This document shows positions 46,741-58,689 of a stretch of DNA of 64,000 bases, piece by piece. A program made the position numbers and the translations under genes. How positions within the stretch are numbered: the first letter of the stretch is position 1; each line of letters opens with the position of its first letter. Source of the DNA: Scortum barcoo (Eukaryota > Chordata > Actinopteri > Centrarchiformes > Terapontidae); assembly GCA_023238725.1 (NCBI GenBank), contig CM041538.1:2386182-2450181 (forward strand), written 5' to 3'. Below the pieces are notes generated by a model. It saw only the letters and a list, made by a program, of their open reading frames with translations. It was not told the DNA's origin and made no database searches.

Positions 46741-48559
46741 CCAAAAGCAATTGTTTCGGCTTTCAGTGTAGAAATGTTGAAGTCTCCCTCCCTCCTGGAA
46801 GTAGCAGCCCCATTATAAAGTTCTCTTTTTAGCTGCAGCAGCCATGACAAACACTACATAGGCTTACCGGGCTCGGAAGGGGGTCATAGCCAGACAGAGG
46901 TACAGAATGGTGCTGCCACCCTGAGGTGAAGAGAGAAATTGCAACTTGAACTTGTATGATATATTAATCTAGGCTGACAGTGCTAGCGGGCTGTAAATTA
47001 TACATTTCAAGAAGAAAACCACAAGCTATATAAAATCTGCCTTTGTGCTGTAGTTGACCCATGGTCTGTCCCAGGGTAAGGGTGTCTGAGGTTCCCCCAC
47101 AGGCACTTTTTTCATCCATTGCCAGGAACGAAATAAGAGATTGTCTTTTGCCATATGAAAGGGAAACAATTGTTAGAATGGTGGAGTGTAAAGAGGTGTG
47201 AGGTGAAGGAATTTAAATTACCCCTTAAGATAAAGGTTGCACAGCGATGACAGTTTACCCCTGGCCTTGCAAGGACAACACATGTGATCTCAATGTCAGA
47301 ATCAATTTTGTTTGGAGATGGAGTTTGAGGAGGAAGAGTGGAGGAGCTGAAGGAGAAGTAGTAGTAAAAAGAGTAGGAGGAGGTGTGTGGAATTCATATC
47401 GCACTAGCCCTATCTATTTGACCTTGCTAGAAAATGACAGAAACAAATTGTTTCCGATTCTTGCCTCTCCTCCCCACTGCTCTCCTTCCTATTCCTTCTC
47501 CTCCTCCCACCATATTCTCTCCCTCCTCCTATTTTCCCCTGCTTTTCTCTACAGCACTTATCTGAGGGCACTTAATTGGAGGAGTCATTTTTACAGAGGC
47601 AGGGATTCTTCCAGTTCTTGCTTCACTTTTTCTTGGTTCTTTTTATTTATCTTCTTCTGTTCATCTCTTTCACCCTTAAGTCTGTTTTCTGTCACTTTCC
47701 CTCCCCCTCTCACATTACTGTCCACCCACCCTCTCATTCTCCTCTCATCTCCTTCTCCTCTTTGTCTTCCCATGTGTTAATAAGCTTGCACTCTTTGGGC
47801 CCTAAGGGACTTCCATTTGTTGACCTCATGGTGTGGGTTTAAAGTTGATTTAGTGGCTAAAGTGTTGAATATGTGCCACGTTGCCTTCCATACTTCCACC
47901 CCCAACACATCACAGGCAAAATCCAAACACGTCTTAACTGGCTGTGCCACTGAATTGTAGCTCTACTTATTCCCTTATTTTTTATTTTTATTTTTTCCAA
48001 GTGAAGTGAACTGCTTTGCTAATAACAGACTGCACTTCCCCATCACAATATAAAGCTGCACTGGACAATGTCACCTTTCCCTAAAGTGAATTGTTTTAAA
48101 GATGAGCTCACATTTTACACACTAACATGTCTGGGTGTTATCTGTGCACACAGCCTACAAGTCTAAAATAACAAAGATGTGTGTCTCAAGCAATGTCAGT
48201 CTTTGTAAGCCAGCTTTCATATTGTATAGAAATGTATGGCAATTAATATAGTAGTATAACATCTTTTTTAACTATCAGCATTGAAACACACTGGTGTGGT
48301 ATGCCAGTTGGAAACCTTTAACATCCGATCCCAGTCAGAACGCAGCATCAGTGTCTAATTTGGAGGTGACTGTGAAGAGCCTCAGCTATTGTTGGTTCAT
48401 AGTCTTTTTTTTTTTTTTAATAATCAGATTTGATTTAATTTTCAGAATTTACATATCACCAATGCATATAAGCACACAAGTGGTCTGAGCTAGGGAAAAA
48501 AAACAAAACAAAAAAACAACAACATCAACCTATGTGTCCTTGTACCTGTTAAGAAATAT
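46741..48559. other. Non-coding DNA with purine/pyrimidine-asymmetric stretches
   Basis: A purine-rich block (about 47318-47385, GGAGGAAGAGTGGAGGAG and similar) is followed by a long pyrimidine-rich block (about 47460-47770, mostly C and T on the plus strand). The 177-codon plus frame 47247-47780 is open because of this low complexity and is not credited as a gene. Otherwise nothing is recognised. Confidence 0.5.
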
Positions 48560-48572
48560 TACTTATCACCGA

Positions 48573-48850
48573 TCAACTCAGTCTGGGACCTTCTAAGTCA
48601 GTGTTTCCCCTCTGGATAATTTCATTTAGATCCTTAGGCAGGTAATCCATCAGAGGCCGCCATATATCCATAAAAGTGTCATCATTTCCTTTTAATTTGG
48701 CGCTTAGTCTTTCCATAGGAAAGACTCTAAAAATTTCTTTATACCACTGAGTCACAGTGCATAGTCATTTTTTTAACATAATGTCAGCAGACTGTGGTCT
48801 CTATTGTCTGTTCCAGCCATTTACTGAAAAAGCCAGTACTGGCTTGAAAT
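48573..48850 (-). pseudogene. L1-like LINE ORF2 C-terminal relic
   Basis: The minus-strand frame reads TQWYKEIFRVFPMERLSAKL then KGNDDTFMDIWRPLMDYL, the pattern I know from the extreme C-terminus of L1-type ORF2 proteins in fish (W..EI....PMEKL, then F...W.P.....L). A stop precedes TQWYK by a few codons, and upstream sequence to about 48850 is weakly consistent. An oligo-T/A-rich stretch on the downstream side (48400-48530) could be the old poly(A) tail region. It is a small, old fragment. Confidence 0.5.
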
Positions 48851-48859
48851 AAATTCAAA

Positions 48860-49749
48860 TTTTAATCATGAATGGTGACAATTATGGAATAAAAAAATGC
48901 TTTTTTTTTTTTTTTTCATTTGGTCATATAATGAAATTAAAGCACTTTGAATCAGAAGTAGCATTCATAGGTCCAAACTCAAACTAGTTTCTAGCCCATG
49001 GCTGAGGATTGCTGCATTTGGCCAGATAAATAATCCATTACTACATGAAAGGGCAACAAATGAACAGTGCTGGGCCTCGATTGCTTTCGACACATATTAA
49101 GGAGTAATTATGGAAATGAAGGAGCTGCAATTTAGAGGGTTATCTAACATACCTGAGTTGGTATCTGTACTTCCAGTCTTTGAATATCTCGGCGTTCTAG
49201 GGCAGGAATAATAGTGTGTCTAATAGAGACAGACAAACTTGGACTGTAAGAGATAACAGTTTCATCAGTCTCTTTCAGCATTTTTATGGGTGATGGCTAA
49301 CTAAATAAGACCAGCTGAATAACGTGGTGATTTTCAGTCACTACTGATGACTATAAAACTGTTGATAATTTTTGTCTCGAAGCAGATTTGCTTTTATCTG
49401 ATCGCAACTAATCAGGGTGAATCAGAAAGCAACACCCAGACAAAAAGAACAGGGTGGGAGAGGAGAGTCACATCCAGTAATTAAATACTTTATTGTAGTT
49501 TCCTTAATTAAAAAACTGGTTGGCAAACCCCAACTGTTTGGCTGACTTACATGCGAACCTGCCATGGTGGAAGATTTCTAATTATCTGACTTGAACACAT
49601 CACACTTCCAGTACTGTATGTTACTGGATTACCATAAAGATGAATGCATTTTACATGACACATTAACAAGAAACAAAACAAAACAAAAATCACTAATTTG
49701 GGACAAAGCATGTAAAAGAGTGTATGTGTAATTCTGTGTTTTTACTATG
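48860..49749. other. Unannotated non-coding DNA
   Basis: T-rich start (48899-48916), then complex sequence. The stretch 49030-49160 is repeat-free, with ATTA-type words, and could be a conserved non-coding element. No coding signal. Confidence 0.4.
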
Positions 49750-50546
49750 TGATCAGACAGAATGCAAGGTGGATTTTGAAGAACTTGGCATGGAAAGTTG
49801 CCTTCCTAAGTTTGCTTAATAAGTAAAAGCATTGAATAGTTTCTGAGCTTTCTTCACCAGGGTGGAGATGTGTGATTCCCATGGTTCTCTGTAATGCTAG
49901 TTCCTAGAAACCTAAAACTGTTCATCTGCTTCACCAGAGCTCCACTAATGTAGACAGAGTTGTGTGTCTTTCTGTTTTTTTGTAACCAGAAATCAGCTTC
50001 TTGGTTTTCTTGATCCTGTGTTGCAGGTTGTTCTCTGTACACCATGCTACAAGACTGTGGATTTCCTACCAAGATGAATTCTTATCACTGTTTGAAATTC
50101 AGCCAGTGATGGTAGTGTTGTCTGCAAACTTCACAAGAGAGCCTTCAGGACGGGGACTGCAGTCGTGGGCGTAAAGTGTGAACAGAAGGGGGCTGAGCAC
50201 ACAGCCCTGGGGGGCTCCAGTGTTGAGCACAAGAGAAGAGGAGGTGTGACTGCCAATCCAGACTGTCTGGGGTCTGTTTGTGAAGAAGTCCAACATTCCG
50301 GTTGCAGAATGCGGTACTCAAGCTGAGCTAATCAACAAAAAACATTTGGATGTAGGTGTTATTTTTTTCCACAAGGTGTGTGAAGTGGTGTGTGGATCAG
50401 GTGAGTTCAGACTGGCAGGGATATTGTCTTTGATATGCTGGAGAAACAGTTTCTCAAAGCACTTCATCAGAATGGGGGTGAATGCCACGGGGCAGTACTT
50501 GATTAGACTAGACACTGCAGACCTCCTGTGACACTGAGGTTGGCAC
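49750..50546 (-). mobile_element. L2/CR1-type LINE reverse-transcriptase relic
   Basis: On the minus strand the order is CPVAFTPILMKCFEKL and IKDNIPASLNSP (fingers, about 50500-50400). A gap follows where motif A should be, then LDFFTNRPQTVWIG and NTGAPQGCVLSPLLFTLYAHD (motif B, about 50240-50170). LVKFADNTTITG is the catalytic box, in which the second Asp of FADD is replaced by Asn. MNSFRFLGTSITEN lies near 49900, and a decayed thumb region runs to about 49750. It is inactive: a catalytic residue is lost, a segment is deleted and stops are present. It is related to the copy at 61-63.7 kb. Confidence 0.83.
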
Positions 50547-53317
50547 ATGATTTTGGCTCATGATTTTATCAGGCTATACAAACCAGAATCCAAAATATAC
50601 CACCACCTATAACAAGACACACACTCATACTGTTCCAGTCAGTCAGACAGTATCCAGTCTTTTTAGGTATTTGTGAGACTTGAATTGTGAGATTTGTGAT
50701 GGCAAAACATGTGTTCCTATGACCACAGATTTGAAAATGGTCTTTGCCACCAAAGGGAAAAGGGATAAATCTTTACAGTTGGGATTCCTCTTGCACCAGG
50801 AAATCTGTCCATGTACCTGTGTGTTATGTGTTAGTAAGTATTCTGTTGACTGTGTATTCATCCTTTGGCTTTTTTGAAGTGTTCAACAAGGAGTTGTCAT
50901 ACTTTGGACCTGATAGAGAGAGTATAATTTAGCATCATTTCCACATTCAGCTTTGCATTCATCCCTTGTGCTTTTTCTATCCACCCTAAAATTCTTCTTT
51001 TTAATATTTGTGTCTTCACATTTTTCACCTCCTCTCATCTCCTTTTTTCTTCTACACCCTTGTCCCTCAACTCTCTCCTGACGATATAGATTCATTACAG
51101 TTTGATGATATCAGATGATTGCTCTCTCCTTGCTGGAACAATAGGTTTGCTCCCCCCATTCCAATTCCTCTGGGCCCTGACTGACTCAGCTGTGTGATGG
51201 CTGCTTTTGCCATGCTTTCTTCTTCTTAACCCCCTCCTTTCCCTCATTTGTCATCTCATACTCCTTTCTCTTCACTTGTTTTATTTTTAGAGCCTGTTTG
51301 ATACAGGATTGATTTATTTTGTAGTCACCTCTTGCTTCTTTCTTTCCTCTTTTTTTCCATGCTATTGTTATTTTTTTTCACTTCATGCCTACTTCTCTTG
51401 TTTGAGGCAAACTCTTGACTGGAATAACAAGTTGATCTGTTTACTTTTAAAGTGTTTAACTGTCTCAAGGAAATCTATCCAGATGCCCGACCAATGGGTT
51501 GGTGTATCTTTCTTTCAAGTTGGATGCATTTCACATGGACATCCAACACAGGTGATTTCATATGAGATGCACGTGTTGTTTAATGCAGTAATTAATCAAA
51601 TGGAAACTTTCCTCCATTCATCTCTGTGGTTCCCATTCACCACATAGGACAAAAGAGCAAGAAATGACAACCCTCATGCTTACCAGGTGGTGAGGCTGTT
51701 GTGAGACAGGGAGAAGTAAGCAATGCTTTAGAAGGATTTAGAGCTGGCTAATAAGACAGCCACAAATAGCATCACATTGAATTAAAGGTTATGCTGGATC
51801 AAGCTGGATAGAAACACATTGTAACTATTCCTAACCTCTTAAGAGTTTCTAAAACAAACATAGTCAGCAGATTTGCAAGGCAAGACATACCATGACAGGG
51901 CTGAGAGACAGGGACTCTAGAACTCATCTGAGATAGTGGTATGGGCTTTGGTGAGTTCCTGGATTTACTCATTTAGTCTTGTAATGGAGGCTGGACTCTT
52001 GACTCTTGATTTAGGTTTTGTCTTTGAACATATGCAACAGGAACCTGCAAATCAGATCACTAGTTGGACTTAACCAGCTCAACACCCTCTGCTTCTCCTT
52101 GATCAAGCACAGTTCAGACTCAGAACCTACTGATTCCTATCCACAGTCCCTAACAAATTAACCATCAATGTTTGGATTAGGGTTTAAACCAAACGAAACC
52201 AGGTTTCCATAAGCACATCAGGCTCACACATGATTGCCTGTGTGTCTGTAACGGTCTTGACTGGTCCTCCCTCTGCAGGCTGGACTGTCTAAGTGGTTTT
52301 TAGTATATCTATAACATGATACACAGTTACACCCTATGCATCTTGTATTTTGTATTGATCTGCAGGCCTATGTCCCAGATATCCATGCTGTCCTTCTTCC
52401 ACTGATAGACAGTGCATCTTCACTGAAGGGCAATATGTTCTGAAGCTCTAAATATTCTTTCTTTCAGTGTTTGGTGAGTAACATGTCCATGTAAATGCTC
52501 AGGCAAATGCTTCTTTTTCTCACTGTAAGTATGCAAGTATGCTCATGGTATGTGCTGTTTCAACAGCTTTGAGATGTGTTCTTAGACTTCTTGTATTGCT
52601 TGCATGGGGTATGCAGATATTGTTGTGACAGGTATGTCATCGACCAACTTAATTGCGTACTTTACATTGTCAGTAAAACTGCTATCATCATCATCTGTAA
52701 ATCAGTGTAGTGGAGGTTCAGGTGTGGTGGATTCTAACATGCCCCTGTATTGCCCAATTCACTGCAGATGTTCCTGTTTCACTCCTGACATTTCAGTATA
52801 TTCATCTATGTCCTGTGCAGTCTGACATCTAAAGCATGCAGGTTTACCATCAGCTGTGAACTTTAGCAGAGCTGTGTTTACTAGCTGCTGTTGTGCTAGC
52901 ACTTTGTGTCTGACCGGTATGTCACTGCCTCAGTTTGTTCAGCAGAAACGTTCTGTTGCTCTGCGAGAACCTTCATGACACCCACAAGGTGCTCACTTGC
53001 AGGTACAGCTGTGCATCTGTTGTTATGTGGCCACAGGTTTCCACTTTACTCTTCATACCTTTTCTATTTAAGTTAGCTAACATTAGCTATATATATAACT
53101 ATATACTAATTTATATGCTGGAAACAAATTCTTAGCTATAGCTAGATAGTCATATCTAAAGTAGCTGTTAAGTTAGTTGGTTAAGACAACTTTTAATTCT
53201 GTGACTAAATAAAATAGCTATACTAGCAAGTATAATAACATCATACTTGTACCTTATTAGCTTCTTTATTAAATTCCACAGAATGAACAAAATAGGTAGT
53301 TTATGTCAATTTCTTCA
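50547..53317. other. Unannotated non-coding DNA
   Basis: Pyrimidine-rich patches at about 50985-51080 and 51225-51370. GCTAAC/TAGCTA words cluster at 53070-53170. The frames seen (for example 50680-50877 and 51309-51647) have no recognisable domain. Confidence 0.4.
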
Positions 53318-53603
53318 AGTGACAGCTAGGGGTGGGAAAAAAATATTGATATGGCAATATATCACTATACTTTTTCTTCCGATATAATATCGATTTTCTA
53401 TGTCTTAATATCGATTGTAAAAAAAAAAAAATTGTCCAATGAATGATCACTGTCATCTGATGTACATACAACTTGTATTTTAAGCTGCATTCTAAATTTC
53501 TCTGTAAGCTATGTAGAATATCACAATATATCGCAATACCACAATAATTGCAATAATGTATCGTATGTATCGTAAGTATCGTGATACGTATGTAGTGACA
53601 GCT
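53318..53603. mobile_element. MITE-like repeat with ATATCG-rich arms (hAT-like)
   Basis: The body is 53328-53593. It starts AGGGGTGGGAAAAAAATATT and carries ATATCGATT motifs in the left half and TATCGCAATA / GTATCGTATG motifs in the right half, a pattern I know from short non-autonomous hAT-like repeats of vertebrates. The 10 bases AGTGACAGCT occur directly on both sides (53318-53327 and 53594-53603). The expected CACCCCT right end is missing or eroded. A 10-base match is longer than the 8 bases usual for hAT, so 1-2 flanking bases may match by chance. Confidence 0.6.
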
Positions 53604-56395
53604 TACCTGAAAACAGCTAACCTAACTTTTGCCCTCAAGTGCTGTGAGCAAGAGAGCGCAGCCCTCTCAGCTCTATTGGCGATGTCACATGAGCGATCTC
53701 TCTGAGGTTTGAAATAGAGCATGCAGATTAGAAGGAATCTCCCCGTTGGTTGATGCTTGTTACACAACATGAATATTATGCTGACCTTACGATCTGCGGC
53801 CAATCTTCACCTTGGGTTTACTATTTCTCTCTTTTTTTCATTTGTCTACTCCAACATAGCTCAGTCTTTATTAAACAGGCAGCAAAGAATTTATTTTTCA
53901 TAGGCTGAGCTAAACCTGCACATTTTTATATTATTTTGTATTGTTCACCCATCACATTTAGATTTGGAAGGAAAGACAAAAGGAAATACACATAAGACAC
54001 TGAAACTACACCCCCTTCTGCCCCTCTTCTATCAGTTTGACTACAAGCATTTCAACATTAGCCATTGTGCGAAAATGTGAAAACACATGGACAGTTTATT
54101 ACAAAGCAGATCACATCTCAGACCTGAGCTGACAGTCTCCAAGGTCAGGGCTCAGTTACCATTAAAAAATAAAAAAAATAAATAAAAAAAATTTAAAGTT
54201 AAACACAAGTCAATGCAGGTAATAGAAATATAGTGGAATTGCTAGAGAAAATGTTGCCAGTTTACCTGTCTCTACAAAACAGAATGAAAATTTTATGAAT
54301 ATTGATTTGTCCAGTTGCCTTCACACTCTGTCCAGAGCTATTGTTTCAAAAACCTGTAGTACCTATATAATTCTTGCACAGGTGCGCTTGCTCCTGTATC
54401 AAACTTGGATACAAAGTAACTGGATGGGACTTACATTTTTTAGCAAGCAACTTTTTCAGTCAGCATCTTCAAGTCACTGTTTTCAAGAAATATTCATCCC
54501 CTTGCTCTGCATCTTGTTTTGTTGCATATTTCGGCAAATACCATAAAAGCAGTCTTCATTACTCCTTGCTAGCAGCTATTCTGATGTAGCCAGGAAGGGA
54601 TCCAGTGAAGTTGATTCAGAGGAACACACTGAGGAGTCCCTGAAGTGACACTGAAACTACACTGATCTGGGATCAGTTCAACCAGTGGTTTGTGTGTGTG
54701 TGCATGAGAAAGCTGTGCTCTTTACATAAGATGTGTGAAGTACAGGAAATGGGACATTTCTTCTTGCTTTACTGCATGTAGGGTGTGTTGATCTTCCACT
54801 GGTCTGTTTTGCATCAGACCATACAGACTTTGATTTAGCCGTTAAAAAGGACAACTTCCATTTGTTTTTGTTTTTTTTTGCTTGCTATCATACATCATAC
54901 TTCATTCTGTTTCTCATAATGTCTAACCTGTCCCCTTCCTCCTGTAATCAGAGAGCTTACACTGCTGATGGGTTGAACGTGTGTGTTGTTCCTCAGACAG
55001 ACAGCAGCTCTGTGGTTATTCAGCATGCTAGTTGCCTTGAAGGAGGCCGACACAGCCATAAAGGTTCATAAATAGACTAAGAGAGTTTCTACCATATTGC
55101 TTTAGAACTTTCCTTTGAAGTGTGTTTTTTTTATTCTTTTCTAAAATTAAATAGACAATTTTGCGAACACTATATGTGAAATGTTTTACTTTGTACTTAC
55201 ATTTCAGAATGAAAGGTGTCTCCTTGATGAGGAGGTGTTTTCCAAAATTAAGATTATGAGCAAACACACACACACACACACAGTCTTATATACTCATTAC
55301 AGGGCACCTGCATAACTAATTAATGCTGACAGCTCACTCACTTTCTCTTTCAAAGAAACACTCACATACTCACGCAGCATCAATCACAAATGGAAGCGTT
55401 TTCATTTCCATTAATTTGGCTGTGGATTAAAGCTGACCCATTTCTGCTAATGGAGCCTGGTTTGGACAGCAGAGATGGGGGAATGAGGACAAACCAGACT
55501 AATGGTTATCATACACCTACATAAAAAGATTGGTGTACCTGCAGGGCCTCTCTCAAAACAAGTTCACTCCTTTTGGAATTTTAGTCCAAAATCACACATG
55601 GTAAGGAAAAAAGAGAGTGTAGCCTCAAGAAATAATCTGTGCCATATTTATGTAAATAAAGATTTTGTTATTCTCTGCCTCTGATTATTATAACATAATA
55701 TAACCTGAAGTATATTATTCAAATGAGTTTAAACAGTCTCTGGCCTAATCACTACAGCTATGATTTTCTATTTTTCAATAGTGTCTAGCAAATTCATATT
55801 TCTACCCAGTGCAGTCTTCAATTTGCCTGCCTGTGCCCATTTTATATTTTGGTGAGTCACTTTAAACTTGACTGTGTCAGTGTGAGTGAAATGCAGTATT
55901 TAGAGCAAGTAGCACAGTGCAGTCTTGGTGTCAAGGATTACAGGGATTTATAACTGCCCTGCCTGTCTCACAAGGGCCTCATTTCTCAATAGCAGTTCCT
56001 CTTAGAGGAGCATTTTTGACTGTGAGGGGTAATTTGGTTATTTATTTCTCTGTCCATTTGAAAGGTGAAATGTTTCTTGAGTATGTCTGTGGGTGTTTCT
56101 TGAATGTTTAACCAAAAGAAATGCTTTGAAATGTCACTGGAACTTAGATCCTGGAGATATTGTGCATATTTAGTAAATACCAACCAAAGTGAAACACACA
56201 ACAGCTGTCTTAGCTTGTCTCATCTTTTTTTTTTTTTTTTTTTTAAAGCTCGTGGAAATGTTACAGCCAACCGTGTCCTCAGTTGCATTTGTGCATTCAG
56301 TGTTACACTTAAAAAGCCTCAGACTCTTATTGTGGGTCATGACATATGATATGTTCATGTTCTTTTACAGATATTTGGAGTTAGCTGGTGAAACA
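53604..56395. other. Unannotated non-coding DNA
   Basis: No coding signal. It contains a (CA)n tract at 55262-55282, an AT-rich A run near 54165-54195 and a T18 run near 56225. The segment 55375-55470 (ATTTCCATTAATTTGGC and neighbours) is repeat-free and CNE-like. Confidence 0.4.
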
Positions 56396-56397
56396 AC

Positions 56398-56612
56398 TTC
56401 AATTTCTGCACACTCGGCTGCCAATAGCTCCCTCAGACTTCACTTCATGTGTGGAATACAGACTGGAGCAGTTAAAAATGTCTGTGAAGACATCTGCCAG
56501 CTGATCTGCATACACCTTGAGAGCTCAGCCAGGGATGCCATTGGGTCCAGGTGCTTTGGATGGATTAGTGCTTTTAAATGATCTGCACAGATCTGCCCTT
56601 AATATGAAGGAC
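56398..56612 (-). pseudogene. Short L2/CR1-type LINE fragment (reverse-transcriptase fingers)
   Basis: On the minus strand KAPGPNGIPG, then a stop, then ALKVYADQLADVFTDIFN is readable at about 56565-56475. This is the fingers block (usually KAPGPDGIP...VFTDIFN) of L2-type LINEs. About 200 bases are recognisable; both ends are lost. The plus-strand frame across it (56189-56581) is incidental. Confidence 0.75.
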
Positions 56613-58689
56613 CAGGGCCTTTTACATTCCCAGCTGAGAAACCGCTCTCAAAGTGTGAATAGAATATCTGAGAGCGACGCAGACATTATCTCAGTACTAC
56701 TGTTTTAATGTTTGTAGTCATTGGTGGTTTTTAGTCCAGCCAATGTGTTCCTGGTGTTGAAGCCCTGGTAGTTAGACTGTACTTTATGCCTAAGTGTCTC
56801 TTAGCAGTCATAATAGGTCTTTGGAGCACATACCTGGACTTTCTGTAAGCCTGCAAATCAACCGGGTGCTTTAAGTTTGACACGCACTTAGGGTTAACCC
56901 AGGCTCTTCAGTACAAAGTCATTTGCTAATGAAGCCAATGACCGCACCCCTTTTTGGGTTAACGTACACATCTCTGTAGTGCAAAGATAGGAAGACTTTA
57001 TAAACATGGCAGTTTCAGTAGCTTTCAGAAAATCTCGTCCACTATCCATAACACCCTGCCTGAAAAGTGTTGACCTACATAACACAATCACTGGCTGCAG
57101 AACAGAGATGGCAGGCGTGTTGAGGAGAAAAAGTTACCATGGATCTCGTCCATCTGGCCATTGGTTAAGCGTCCAAAATGGCCGAAGCTGGTGGCGCCAC
57201 CGAACTGGCTTTAATAAAAACCAAGTGCAAAACCTCTAATGACTAATTGACCAAGACCAAGAGTATATCCCCTTATATCCTTATTTGAACAGCTTTTGTC
57301 GCTTGCCCCAGTCCTGTTTTATTTTGTGGAGTGTACATAAATACTCCGCCGCAAATAAAAGTGGACTGTGCTAATGCACTCATATGAGAAAGCACATATA
57401 CAACAGAGGCTGTATGCGAGACAGAGGGGTTGCATGCATATACTTGTATTTGCATCTCTGTGAAGAGATGTGTGTGTATAGAGTGTGTGTGAGTGTGTTT
57501 GTTTACTTGGCAATGGTGGCTGGTCCCCAGACTCTCTCTGTCTCCGCTAACATCTGGCCTCTCACAGACTTAGCCTGGAGACACACACACACACACGCAT
57601 ACTCACACACTCACACCCAGCCACATGAAAACTCAGACTAAATGAGTGACAAAGTGTGTGTGTGTAAGTGAGTGGGCATTACAGTGGGTGAGTCAGTCTA
57701 ACACTGACACTGAAACACACAGGCTGGCTTTGGTGCTGCAGGCCAATACATTTCTCCAGTCAGTTCCTAGATACTCAAGTGATTGATTGATCATGTGTGG
57801 TGAAGAATTGTTTGATTGTACTGAGGCTGAGAGAGAACTGCTATTATCTAGTAAACTATCAGTCCTAGCCCACAGCTGATTTGCTCTTATCAGACAGCCA
57901 TATTAATTAGACATGCTGCATCTGCTGTGAGTGCTAAACATCATACAGAAGCCAAACAGCTTGTAGACAGCTGAAATGTGATGAGGAGACCTAACTGGAT
58001 ACCTCTTTGTACTTTTTTGGGGCCACAAGCCAAAAAAGGTTTGGAACCACACATGGCTGCACATCTAGTATATTTGTGCAGTAAGAAAATTGAGCTAATA
58101 AAATCTTGGATTACTTAATAAATCAAAATAAATTTTTATGGTATCTTTGAAGTGTGCATGCTCACGCAGTCCACCGGGATTTCCCAATAATCACAATCTG
58201 TTCTCTCAGTCAATGTAGCCAAAAGATGAAGGGGTTACAAAAATACCCGCTGTGAACTTAACAGGCCAATCTGTGTCCATAGATGATGAAATATCAGCAA
58301 GGCCACCCTCAGTCCTCACTGCTGGAAAAACAATCATAGAAAAAGCAATCGGGTAGAGAGAGAGAAAAAGATGCAATGTGATAATGACAGAGGTGGAGGG
58401 AATGGGAAAACATGCCATTATCATTAGAAGACATGTCAATTCTCTGTGGTAAAGGTCACTCCAGGACACAAAAAGTGAATTTTAGGAGTTATGTTACCAA
58501 TCTGTACAGTTCTTTCATTTAACAGTCACATCATACATATATTTATTTTATATTATTTTTTCAGATTTTATAGTTAATCTTAATCTTAATCTTATATATT
58601 CTACTGAGTAAGTTTATTGTTATGTACCAACACACCAAGTCAAATTTCTTTTATGTGAAAAGCTACTTGGCAACAAACAAACTGGCAAA
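56613..58689. other. Unannotated non-coding DNA
   Basis: Short (CA)/(TG) tracts near 57470-57610. A small plus-strand frame starting at ATG 57178 (MAEAGGATEL, 22 codons) sits in a locally CpG-rich patch with an AAAATGGCCG word, but there is no further support. No named gene. Confidence 0.4.

Noticed and set aside
47247..47780. 177-codon open frame on the plus strand
   Set aside because: It is open because the region is pyrimidine-rich; the translation is serine/leucine/proline/phenylalanine-biased with no domain.
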